DNA from: Euphorbia lathyris
Taxonomy: Eukaryota; Streptophyta; Magnoliopsida; Malpighiales; Euphorbiaceae
Direction of reading: 5' to 3'
Assembly (NCBI RefSeq): GCF_963576675.1
Contig: NC_088911.1
Coordinates: 91,789,256 to 91,853,255, forward strand
Length of the DNA: 64,000 bases
This document shows, piece after piece, positions 47,021 through 57,739 of this stretch (position 1 is its first letter; each line of letters starts with the position of its first letter). The position numbers and the translations under genes were made by a program. The notes beneath the pieces are model-generated. The model made no database searches and was not told where the DNA came from. It was given only the letters and a program-made list of their open reading frames with translations.

Positions 47021-48811
47021 ATGGGTGAGAATAGCACTCGTTTCCTTCCTGGAAACCAAACAACACAGATACTCCCTGGGGGATTATCAATCACTAGACC
47101 ACCCCTATTCTTTGGATCAAATTATACTTTCTGGAAGAATAGGATGAAGAACTTTATCCAAGCCACAAACATGAGTGCATGGCTTGCAATTGTTCAAGTT
47201 CCACATGTGCCATACAAAACTATTAACAATGAGAAAATTGTTAAGAGTGAGGCTGAGTGGACAGAGGATGACCTCAGAAAACTACAAAATAATGCTTCGG
47301 CTATAAACATGCTTCACTGTGCGTTAGATGCTGCATAATACAATAAGATTTCAGGTTGTGAGTCAGCACATGAGATTTGGAAGAAGCTTGAAGTAACCTA
47401 TGAAGGCACAAGCAAAGTTAAGGAGTCTAAAGTCAATCAACATATGAGACTCTACGAGCTGTTTGAGATGAAGGAGAATGAAGACATCTCAGAAATGAAC
47501 GCAAGGTTCACAAACATTATAAATGAGCTAAAAAGGCTTGGAAAGAGCTTCACTGAAGAAGAACAAGTGAAGAAAATTCTGAGAAGTCTGCCCAAAAGCT
47601 GGCAAGCAAAGAAAATAGCCGTAGAAGAAGCCCAAGACTTGACTACCTACAAATATGATGAGCTGATCGGATCCTTGCTGACCCATGAAATCTCTATGAA
47701 AAACTTTAAAGCCAAAGAAAAAGAAAAATCAGAAGATAAGAAACAAAAATCCCTTGTCATGAAAGCAGACTCAACTGAAGCAGAGTCAACCGATGATGAA
47801 GAATTAGCCATGTTCACCAGAAAGATGAAAAAGCTGTTCAGAAGAAATGATAGAAATGGCAAAAGATCATTTAGAAGAAATGATAAGTACAAAGCTGAGT
47901 CAAGCGACAAGTACAAGAAGGACAGCTCGAAATCTGTCACATGTTTTGAGTCTCATCAAACCGGGCACATCAAGTCAAGCTGTCCCAACCTCAAGAAAGA
48001 GAAGAAGGGAAGCAAAAAGGCTATGGTAGCCACATGGAGTGACAGTGATGAGTCAACATCATCTGAAGCTGAGCAAAATGAAACAGCCAACATATGTTTT
48101 ATGGCAGATGATGGAGCTGACCAATCTCAATCTGAGCATGCTGACCTTTCTGATGAAACTGACCAAGAGAATCACAACAATGAGGTAACATCTTTACTTT
48201 TGCTTAGAAATGAAATGGTGAATGCCCTGAGTGACTTATATACACTAACTAAGAAGTGTAACAAAAAGATTAAGGCACTCAGCAGGCGCTGTGATGAGAT
48301 TGAAGAGGTCAAGCTGAGTGATCTCCGATATCTTCTCCAGGACAACTCTGACTTGCATACAAACATGCAAATCTTACATAAGTTTTTCACGGAGGTCCAA
48401 TCTAAGTCAAAGAAACTTAGAAAAGATATCACAACATTACAAAGTCATGGGAAGGGCTTAAACAGAAATAAAGCCCATGCTGAGTACGCAAATAATAGTC
48501 AGCATAAGCAAGTCACTCAATGTGAATGTTGTGGAAAACGTGGACACACAAAGGATGTGTGTTGGCATAACAAGCAGACTGTTCAATGTGACTTCTGCGG
48601 AAGAAAAGGGCATACCACAAAAGTATGTTGGCATGCCCAACACAATAATGCTGACTATACTTAGTTCAACCCACAAAGGGTACCTTTTTGTGACTTCTGT
48701 GGTAAACCAGGCCACACCATAAAAATATGCCGTCATAAGTTAAAATATGACTTTGCACCTGTCTATACTAACAAGAAAGGACCCAAAAGAAATTGGGTAC
48801 CTAAAAATGAA
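47021..48811 (+). pseudogene. gag of element B (nonsense-interrupted)
   Basis: Starts MGENSTRFLPG with the retrotransposon N-terminal pattern (PPLFFGSNYTFWKNRM). A TAA at 47336 stands where A has a Glu codon. The frame goes on through MRLYELFEMKENEDISEMN, RSLPKSWQAKKI and lysine-rich sequence, then a knuckle in which the second Cys is Ser (CFESHQTGHIKSSC), a leucine- and lysine-rich coiled-coil-like part (about 48200-48440), and two intact knuckles (CECCGKRGHTKDVC, CDFCGRKGHTTKVC). A TAG at 48662 precedes one more intact knuckle (CDFCGKPGHTIKIC, about 48690). It would form the particle and bind RNA. The frame is the same as the first part of pol. Confidence 0.92.
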
Positions 48812-48826
48812 TAGTTTAAACTGTAG

Positions 48827-51800
48827 GTCAGCTTGACATGTGTGGAGAAGTCAAAACTATGGTATATAGACAGCGCATGCTCAAGGCATATGACAGGTGA
48901 TGAAACTCAGTTCATCACACTAGAGCTTAAACGAGGTGGAAGTGTAAGCTTTGGAGACAACAAGAAGGGTAAGATAGTCGGCTCAGGTACTATCGGAGGT
49001 AACCCAACCATTGAGTCTGTCTCCTTAGTTAAAGGTCTCAAATACAACCTGCTGAGTGTAGCTCAGCTTTGCAAGAGCGGCAGAAGGGTTGTATTTGATG
49101 ATACTAAGTGTCAAATACTCGAGGGAAATACAAATGAATTGATTTTAACTGCCCCTCGTGTAGAAAATGTATATATGTAAACTTGGAAAAACAGTTTTCT
49201 AAAAATATATGCTTAGTATCTAAAGAGGACAACTCCTGGCTATGGCATAGAAGACTTGGGCATGTCAGCATGGACCTTCTTGCCAAATTAGCTAGAAAGC
49301 AATTAGTTGAGGGATTACCCAAATTAAAGTTTGAAAAAGATCAACTATGTAAAGCCTGTCAGCAAGGCAAACAAACTAAAAAGTCATTCCATAGTAAAAA
49401 CATTGTCTCAACCAAAAGGCCATTAGAATTATTACACTTGGATCTTTTCGGACCTATCCAGCCACTCAGCTTGGGAGGTAAGAAATTTTCCTTGGTTATT
49501 GTAGATGATTTCTCTCGGTACACTTGGATCATCTTGCTGAATAGCAAGGATGAAACCTTTGAGATGTTCACCACATTGATCAAAAAGCTTGAAAATGACA
49601 AAGACCTAAAAGTAGCTCACATTAGAAGCGACAATGGTGGAGAATTCAAAAACCAACAGTTTGATGAATTCTGTGAAACCTGTGGTATTGACCACAACTT
49701 CTCTGCTCCTAGAACACCTCAACAGAATGGGGTTGTTGAAAGGAAAAATAGAACCATTGTCGAAATAGCTAGGACAATGCTGAGTGAAAATAGGCTTCCA
49801 AAGTACTTCTGGGGTGAAGCTGTCCACACGGCATGCTATATACTGAATAGGGCTCTAGTCAGACCTATACTCAAGAAAACCTCATATGAACTTTGGAAAG
49901 GTCGAAAGCCCAACATTGGATACTTTCGTGCCTTTGGGTGTAAATGTTTTATACTCAATACAAAAGACAATCTTGCTAAATTTGATGCCAAAGCTGATGA
50001 GGCGATCTTTTTAGGGTACTCAACAAACAATAAAGCATATAGAGTGTTTAATAAAAGAACCCAGATTGTAGAAGAGTCTGTACATGTTGAGTTCGATGAA
50101 ACTAACCCTACAGGTAAGTCAGCTCAGCCTGAAGAAGATGAACCAGGCTCAGCTTCCGCTGAACAACCAGAAGCCACAGTGTCAAACACACAGGAGCTGA
50201 CTCAATGTAAGCAAGAAATTGAAATATCGTTTGCTGACCAATCTATCCCTGTAGAGATTGTAGAAACACCTCTTCCAAACGACTCAGCACTGCCAAAGGA
50301 AATAAAGATCCCAAGAGGCCATATAGAACAAGCCATTCTTGATGCCTCTAACAACAAACTGATGACCAGGGATCAACTTAGAAAATACCTCAGCAATGTT
50401 GCATTCGTATCAATACATGAGCCAAAGAATTTTGCTGATGCTGAGCAAGATGAGTATTGGATCAATGCTATGCAAGAAGAGCTTGATCAATTCACCAGAA
50501 ATGAGGTATGGGATTTAGTATCTAAACCTAGGAATCAAAAGCCCATAGGAACTAAGTGGGTCTTTAGAAATAAGCTAGATGAACATGGAAATATGATTAG
50601 AAACAAAGCCCGACTTGTAGCCCAAGGCTATAGTCAACAAGAGGGTATAGACTATGGAGAAACATTTGCTCCTGTTGCTAGATTAGAAGTTATACGTATA
50701 TTGTGTGCCTATGCAAGTTACATGAATTTTAAACTATACCAAATGGATGTAAAAAGTGGATTTCTTAATGGCTTTATAAACGAAGAGGTATACGTTAATC
50801 AACCTCCTGGATTTGAAGATTCAAAATTTCCAAATCACGTTTATAAACTCAAAAAGGCCCTGTACGGTCTGAAGCAAGCTCCAAGAGCTTGGTATGAGAG
50901 GTTGACCAACTTCCTGCTGACCAGGAACTATGTCAGGGGAAAAGCTGACACAACCTTGTTCATTAAGAAAAAGGGTAAACATACCCTACTTGCACAGATA
51001 TATGTTGATGATATAATCTTTGGTGCTACTGACGAATCCTTGTGCAAAGAATTTAGCCAACAGATGAAAACTGAGTTCGAAATTTCCATGATGGGTGAAC
51101 TCAACTTCTTCCTTGGACTTCAAATCAAGCAAGGTAAGAACGGGATATTTATAAGTCAGTCTAAGTACACTAAGGAAATGTTAAAGAAATTCAGCATGGA
51201 AGATTGCAAACCAATATCAACCCCCATGGGTACTGATACTGTTTTATGCAAGGATGAAAAGAGTAAGTCAGTTGATAGTAAGCTCTATCGAGGTATGATA
51301 GGTTCATTACTCTATCTCACTGCTAGTAGACCAGATATTCAATACTCAGTATGCTATTGTGCTAGATATCAAGCTGACCCCAGGGAATCTCATCTAACTG
51401 CTGTAAAAAGAATTTTTAGATACTTGCAAAGCTCAGTTGATGCAGGTCTATGGTATCCAACCTCAAATGACTTCACACTCATTGGATATACTGATGCTGA
51501 CTACGGACGAGATAAGCTAGAACGAAAAAGTACTTCAGGAGGATGTCATTTCCTCGGAAGCTGTCTAGTATCTTGGTTTAGCAAGAAGCAATCATCCGTA
51601 GCTCTGTCTACAACTGAAGTTGAGTACGTGGCTGCTGGAAGCTATGTTGCACAAGTCCTATGGATAAAGCAACAGCTTGAGGATTACGGAGTCAAAACAA
51701 AGACTATAGAGATCAAATGCGACAACAAAAGTGCCATTGATCTATCTAAAAATCCAGTCCAACACGGCATGATGAAGCATGTTAGCATAAGGCACCACTT

Positions 51801-51945
51801 CATCAGAGATCACGTACTAAAAGATGAGATCAAGCTGACCTACGTGCCAACAAACGATCAGCTTGCAGATATCTTCACAAAGCCCTTGGCACGAGAGCAA
51901 TTCAACATACTAAGGGAAGCAATTGGTATGTCAAATCCACTCTAA
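48827..51945 (+). pseudogene. pol of element B: protease, integrase, reverse transcriptase, RNase H
   Basis: In the gag frame but separated from it by TAG codons at 48662, 48812 and 48824. Protease [14 protein letters not shown] (about 48860) is followed by a one-base deletion near 49178 compared with A (VYM then a shift). From 49183 the frame is open for 920 codons: WHRRLGHVS, integrase ([27 protein letters not shown]), reverse transcriptase with [11 protein letters not shown] (A has [10 protein letters not shown]) and [12 protein letters not shown] (about 51001), RNase H with [10 protein letters not shown], and the C-terminal TKPLAREQF. The '[15 protein letters not shown]' and '[14 protein letters not shown]' segments point to the SIRE/Maximus (Sirevirus) lineage. 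Confidence 0.95.
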
Positions 51946-52523
51946 CTAAATCTGTATTGAATAATTATGAGTGGAACTTTGAATGATTGTACAAATGCCA
52001 TATTGAGTGAAATATTTATTCCCTACTAAGCTTAAAAATGAAAAAGCCACCCTGTGTATACATAGTAAGTAACGATACTGAGTAGGCATAAAAGTTGAGT
52101 AAACATCCCATGTTGAGTAGATAAACAAATCACTCCATGTTGAGTAGAAACACGCACAGAGTACGTAACCTATGCTGAGTTAATAGGAGATAGAAAAATT
52201 GTCTTAACAAACGATAGGCACTCAATATCATTGACGCTTCGAATTTCAGCAAAAACCCATTCGCATAAAGTAAATCTACACGTGTAATTTCTGACACATT
52301 GGGAAGACGCACATTAATGGCAAAAACCCATGCGCCGAAGATGTCATAATTGACAGAATATCTGTCGATTGAACGTCCCTAGGAGAAAAACGACAAGATA
52401 ATGATTTAGGGTCTTCATTAAGTCATATAAAATAGAAGAACCCCCACTCGTCTTTCCTCATTCTTGCAATCCCTCGAACTCAAACCTCTTCATCTCTAAA
52501 AATTTCAAAAAAAAACGTCAAAA
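51946..52523 (+). promoter_or_regulatory. pol-ORF3 spacer with an internal TATA promoter (element B)
   Basis: 578 bases without an open frame. TATAAAATA at 52426-52434 lies 90 bases before the ORF3 ATG (52524). It is followed by a pyrimidine-rich leader (CTCGTCTTTCCTC, CAAACCTCTTCATCTC) much like an ordinary plant gene. The same arrangement is kept in element A (40593-40601). Promoter activity is inferred. Confidence 0.55.
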
Positions 52524-55379
52524 ATGTCTCCCAGCAAAAAGGAAACCCCAGAAGCTCAAAACACAGACAAACCCACTGACCACGCTAGTCCTTCAATGGA
52601 AAAGGAGAGGATAATGATCAAGGTACACTCGAAGGTTAAAAATCTGGAGGTGTTAAAATGCCGATGGTTCTCTCCAAGCTTCGTATCGTCTGAAGCACCA
52701 TTCTGTGAATGGATCGAGAAAAACAACTGGAAAGGCCTCTTTTCTCTTCCAGGAACAGCCTACCCAAGGTTAGTTCGAGAGTTCTACTCAATTTTACGGG
52801 TTGATGCAGACGACGCAGATTATTTGGAGACCACTGTGAAAGGCCAGAAAATCGTTATAACCCCTGCCTATCTAGCCACACTATTAGAGATACCAAACGA
52901 AGGAATCCAATTTCGAACGACAAAGGAGAAGATACCTAAAGCCACATCTGAGAAGCTAAAGGGGTTCTGTAAACCCAAAGATCATAAAGGGGAAATACCC
53001 AGTACATGTATGGGTAAAGATCAAAAGATGGTCCACTTCATGCTGACTAACTTCATCTTTCCCAAACTCAACTCTGCCTCCTCCGCATCTAACTTCGAAT
53101 AGTGCTTTATCTGGCACATGTTGACCTCCACTCCATTCAATCTTCATGTGTTTCTAGTTGGAGCCCTTCAACGAAGCGGTAGGAAACTACGTTTGGGTTC
53201 ACTTATTACGAAAATCATACAGGACAAGCAAATAGAGACCGTGGATGAGACGAGCTCGCTGGGAAGTGAAATCACTGTTGTCCTACTAGATGGACTATTG
53301 TATAATCAACCCTTGAAGGGGTATGAAGGAGCTGGAGATGCTGAGGCGGATGAGGAAGCTGAGCAACCAGAGATGGAACCTGAAGCTGAGCCTGCACAAG
53401 AAGTTGAGGCTCATACTGAGTCACCTAAGACAGTTCAGCCTGAAAAAGGGAAGAAGAGGAAGGCTGAAGAAGCTTGCTCCAAGGACATTCATTCTGTTCC
53501 AAAGAAAATAAGGCTTTCATCAAGACAGAAAGCTAAAGCTGACAAGGTTAATAAGCATGTTGAGAAAAGAAAGAGGCCAGAAGAGCCTGAGGATGAGAAC
53601 GAAGAAACTCCTGAAACCCCATTAAAGAAAAAGAAAAAAGGTAACTCTTTGAAGATAGTAGAAGCTGTCCCACTACTCTCTACTCAATCTGAAGGTCATG
53701 GGATTGACCAAGAAAAGGAAGATGAGGATCATGTTGAGCACCAACAAGTTAATACTGAAGAGGAAGAATACCCCAATGATGATGCTGAGCAGACAAGGAA
53801 AGATGGTAATGTTGAGCAACCTGTAGAAGAAGGGATAGTTGCTGCTGAGTCAAGTGAAGGTCTTCAAACTGACCATTCTCCGCCAAAAACTGAGACCCGG
53901 CGAAGATTGAAGAAGAAAGCGCAAAAGCACCTTGATCTCATGGACGACTTTCCCATTGACGAGCCAGAAACTGACCTTTCTACAATTCAGTTCCAGTATT
54001 TTTCAAATGCAACTGAATCTCCACCAGAAGATCTAGCGGAAAAGCAAGCCTCTGTTACTCAGGATGAGGAACATGCCAAGAACCCTGCAGATCCAAGTCA
54101 AACTACTCCAAGTGAGCCAACTCATACCTCAACTCCACCTCCCACACAAAATGTCGATAACTCAGCTCAACAAACTCATCAAAGTCCAGGTACTCAATCT
54201 GGAAAGGAACCAACACCTCCACCATCAGAAAATCCTACACCAGCCTCTGAGTCCAATACTGCTAAGTTTGCATACTTGAATGCAACTGAGTCTGGCCGTC
54301 GGGTCATTACTTCAGCTCAGTCTTTGCTTCAAGATTTTCATCCTACTCAAGCTGAAGGTTGTCAATCCACTCAAGCTGACACCTCTCACCTGACAGGTAT
54401 CACTCAGCTTTTACATGAACTACGTAGCCTAAAAGATTTGGTCAGTATTATAACTGCAGTCCAAACTCAGCAACCAAACCAAGAGCAAATGGCCAAACTG
54501 ACTGACTTAGTGCTTACCATGGCCACTCATATGAACTCTCTTGAAGGAAAAATTCAACAACTGTCCGAAGCCAATCCAGGGTACGTCACTTCCTCTGAGC
54601 TTCAAAACTATTTTGTTAAGCTAGCAGCGGAACTGATCCCCTCCATAGAAACTGCCCATACTGAATCTGCAACATCTGCTGAGTTGCAAGATTGCTTCAC
54701 CAAGCTATCTACTGAGCTAACTAAGTCCAGTCCACCAAGCACTACTGAATTTGTCACCTCAAAGGAACTCCACCAATGCTTCACTAAGCTTCAAGCTGAG
54801 CTAACAAGTACCCGTGACCTAGTATCCTCTTCCTCTCAGTGTACTATTGATCAATTGAGTGAGGCAGTGAGACTCCTGAACATTGATCGAGCCCAGATGG
54901 ATGTTGATCCAGTATCCAACACAGAGCTCATAAGTTTCTCGCAAGCTATCATGAAGGCCATGAGCATCAACAATGCACAGCGCATGTTCTATGACTTTGC
55001 TCTGCTAAAACTATTCCATCAATCCTATAGTCAGGTCACCAGCTCAATTTCCTGCCTGAGCAAAGCACATGAATGTCTCCTTAGCATGATCAGCAGTTCT
55101 CTTAGGGTCCCCAGGCACGTCCAGGACGATAGCATTCCTATCATTGACTGTTTGGGTGAAAGCACAAAAAGGCTTCAGCGCTACTCTAACTACCTCTCCT
55201 CTGCTGCCAGGAATAAAACCTTCCTTTATCAACCCGATGATGGCAAAACGGGGGAGACAAGTAAAAGAGGAACTCAGAGAGGAACTCAGCCTCTGACCTT
55301 AGGAACTGCGTCTGCATCGGGAAGCAAGGGAAAAGGCATTGCTCATGATGATCCCTCACCTCAAAGAAAGAAGAAGTAA
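52524..55379 (+). pseudogene. third ORF of element B, plant-transposon-protein-like N-terminus and disordered/coiled C-terminus
   Basis: A single reading frame of about 951 codons interrupted only by a TAG at 53100 (A has Gln). Residues about 30-250 (WFSPSFVSSEAPFCEWI, YPRLVREFYSIL, VKGQKIVITPAYLATLLEIP, LGSLITKIIQD) resemble the 'putative plant transposon protein' (Transposase_32-like) domain. Then an acidic, lysine-rich region with possible nuclear signals (KKRKAEE, KKIRLSSRQKAK, KKKKKGN), a Pro/Ser/Thr-rich linker, and a C-terminal half of heptad-like repeats (SSELQNYFVKL, SAELQDCFTKL, SKELHQCFTKL). It sits where Sirevirus env-like ORFs lie, but I see no signal peptide or membrane helix. 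The function is unknown. Confidence 0.85.
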
Positions 55380-55699
55380 ATCTTGCTAGTTTGTGTCTAG
55401 AGTTTTGGCACCATATCCAGTTATCCGTCTGTTTTTGTCACCTACTGTTTAGGTTGATATACCTTGTTTTGTTGTTATCCAATATTAGTCTCTTTGTTGT
55501 TATTTTTAAATTCAATATCAATGTCAGTTTTCTCTTCCTGATCTGACTAATCAAGTTTGAACAAACAAATCAAAAAGACACTAAAACTAAACTAAGAGAC
55601 AACATCCTTCCAAAACTAAGCCAGTATACACAAATGTAACAAATCTAATGAAATTAGATATTGGAAGGCTTAGAATAAAATTAAGACAAAATGCAACCC

Positions 55700-55792
55700 T
55701 TACGGGGGAGTCACTTCAAATATATCAATCATGGGGCAACTTAAAACTGAGTTCCGTAATTATGTATTTTGCCAACATCAAAATGGGGGAGT
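55700..55792 (+). other. duplicated polypurine tracts of element B
   Basis: ACGGGGGAGT (about 55702-55711) and AAAATGGGGGAGT (about 55780-55792, directly before the LTR). Repeated purine tracts before the 3' LTR are reported for Sireviruses. The same pair is seen in A and C. Confidence 0.65.
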
Positions 55793-55793
55793 T

Positions 55794-57212
55794 TGTTGAA
55801 ACACCTTTCCACAAGATTTTGATTTGACAAAATCATCCATGATTAAGAGTCAATTAAATTTAGATGCTTTGATTTGATTGTACTAATATGTTTGTTAAAT
55901 CTTGAGTGCAAAAATATATAAAGTAAAGACAGGATAAAAGTCAGCACAAACGAAGCTGAGTAGAAAGGAACTCAGCATGACAGAATAGAAGCTGAGTGGA
56001 GTTAAAAATTCAGAAACAAAACGAAGCTGACCAAAGCTGAAGACTTCTTCAGGAGCGGTTAAACAAAACGGAGCTGACCTTGTAGGAACTCAATATAAAC
56101 CGTGAACATTCGAAGAGAACAAACGAAGCTGAGTAAATAGTCAGGACAACATAAATGTTCCGTTCACTAAAGGACAAAGGCTGCCAATCTTCTGCGCCAA
56201 TAATTGGAACCTCGAAGACACCTAAAAAAACTAATTCCAAGAGTCATGGGACGTTGGATTATTAGTAAAAGATAACTGACACAAACAAACAAAAGAAACG
56301 CTAGAAGACAAACCTGACGCCTACATAAAACAGAGAAAGGGAATGGAGGTGCAGTCTGAAGATTTCCAGAAAGTGTTCCCCAAAAGAGCCGTTTTGGTGG
56401 CAACGGTCAAGACATTTCAAACGATCAAGTCCACAGGTTTCCGTCTATAAAAGGACAATCGAAGAACCAAAACAAAAGGCAGATAACTGAAGCATAAAAA
56501 GAAAAATACAAGAGAGAAAGTTTCAAAAGCACTCAAATACAAAAAGAATCTTACACCGACGTTGTTATTCTATGTGTAAATGCTAGATTGAGTTGTAATC
56601 ATCTAAAGTGTTCTTTAGTTCAAAAAGGAACAAGTCTGTGATCAATAGAAATATTGAGAGTGTAAAGCTGAGTGCTTGGTTGTAAGCATTTCAGTAGTAG
56701 AAAAATCTAGGTGCTGGGTTGTAGCACTTAGTAGGAGTTGAGTAGACGAATAAAGGAAGGTACTCTTGCATATTCAACTGCCTTGTAATTGGTTTGTGCT
56801 CTACCTTTAAAGAGCTCAGTATTGGATTCAAAAAGCCCGGAGGACTCTGGGGACTGGACGTAGGCAGAGAGGCCGAACCAGGATAAGTGATACTGAGTAA
56901 TCTCTAAACTCTCTCTTATAACTGCATTTGTTGTTTGCTTTATTTACTCAGCATATAAATTGTCTAAGCTGATCCTGAGTAAGTAAGTGGTGCTGAGTTA
57001 GAAGCTGACCTCCAAGAGCGTCAATTCCTAACTCTCAAGGAAACAACCTTGGTCAACATCTGACTAAAGTTGTCCTGTGATATATCTCACCAAGCTGACC
57101 AAAGGCCGAGATAATAAAACTCTCAAAATAACTTCTGGTCAGCTCAGTTAGAACATGAAAAAATTATATTAGTTCCTAACCCCCCCTTGGAACTAATTAC
57201 CAGGGACCAACA
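55794..57212 (+). mobile_element. 3' LTR of element B
   Basis: TGTTGAAACACC to GGGACCAACA, 1,419 bp, followed by the target copy GTCTT (57213-57217). Confidence 0.95.
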
Positions 57213-57677
57213 GTCTTCATTCTCCTTCATCTCAAATAGCTCATAGAGTCTCATATGTTGATTGACTTTAGACTCCTTAACTTTGCTTGTGCCTTCATAG
57301 GTTACTTCAAGCTTCTTCCAAATCTCCTGTGCTGACTCACAGCATGAAATCTTATTATATTCTGCAGCATCTAACGCACAGTGAAGCATGTTTATAGCCG
57401 AAGCATTATTTTATAGTTTTCTGAGGTCATCCTCTGTCCACTCAGCCTCACTCTTAACAATTTTCTCATTGTTAATAGTTTTGTATGGCACATGTGGACC
57501 TTGAACAATTGCAAGCCATGCACTCATGTTTGTGGCTTGAATAAAGTTCTTCATCCTATTCTTCCAGAATGTATAATTTGATCCGAAGAATAGGGGTGGT
57601 CTAGTGATTGATAATCCCTCAGGGAGTATCTGTGTTGTTTGGTTTCCAGGAAGGAAACGAGTGCTATTCTCACCCAT
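57213..57677 (-). pseudogene. gag of element A, N-terminal part
   Basis: Minus strand from MGENSTRFLPG (57677) to EMKENED at the insertion point of B. A TAA at about 57408 (after DDLRKL, where B has Gln) breaks it. The part after the stop is intact and joins in sequence to 45535 across the nested B element. Confidence 0.9.
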
Positions 57678-57725
57678 TTTTAGGGATCAGCTCAAGATTG
57701 TTAAATCTTTGAGTAGTGAGCTCTG

Positions 57726-57737
57726 GCTCTGATACCA
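57726..57737 (-). other. primer-binding site of element A
   Basis: Minus-strand TGGTATCAGAGC, two bases inside the 5' LTR, complementary to initiator methionine tRNA. Confidence 0.9.
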
Positions 57738-57739
57738 CT

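Larger units (their letters stand above)
45536..57212 (+). mobile_element. Sirevirus-like Ty1/copia element B, complete, 11.7 kb
   Basis: LTRs 45536-46959 and 55794-57212, 5-bp target duplication GTCTT at 45531-45535 and 57213-57217, PBS, gag, pol, third ORF and polypurine tract in order. It lies in the gag of element A in the opposite direction. By eye I count about two dozen differences between the two LTRs over 1.42 kb, mostly transitions, so it is fairly young. It has a stop in gag, a 1-base deletion in pol and a stop in the third ORF, so it would need trans-complementation to move. Confidence 0.95.

Noticed and set aside
52524..55379. Envelope protein as the function of the third ORF
   Set aside because: No signal peptide, membrane helix or cysteine pattern is visible; position alone does not support an envelope role.
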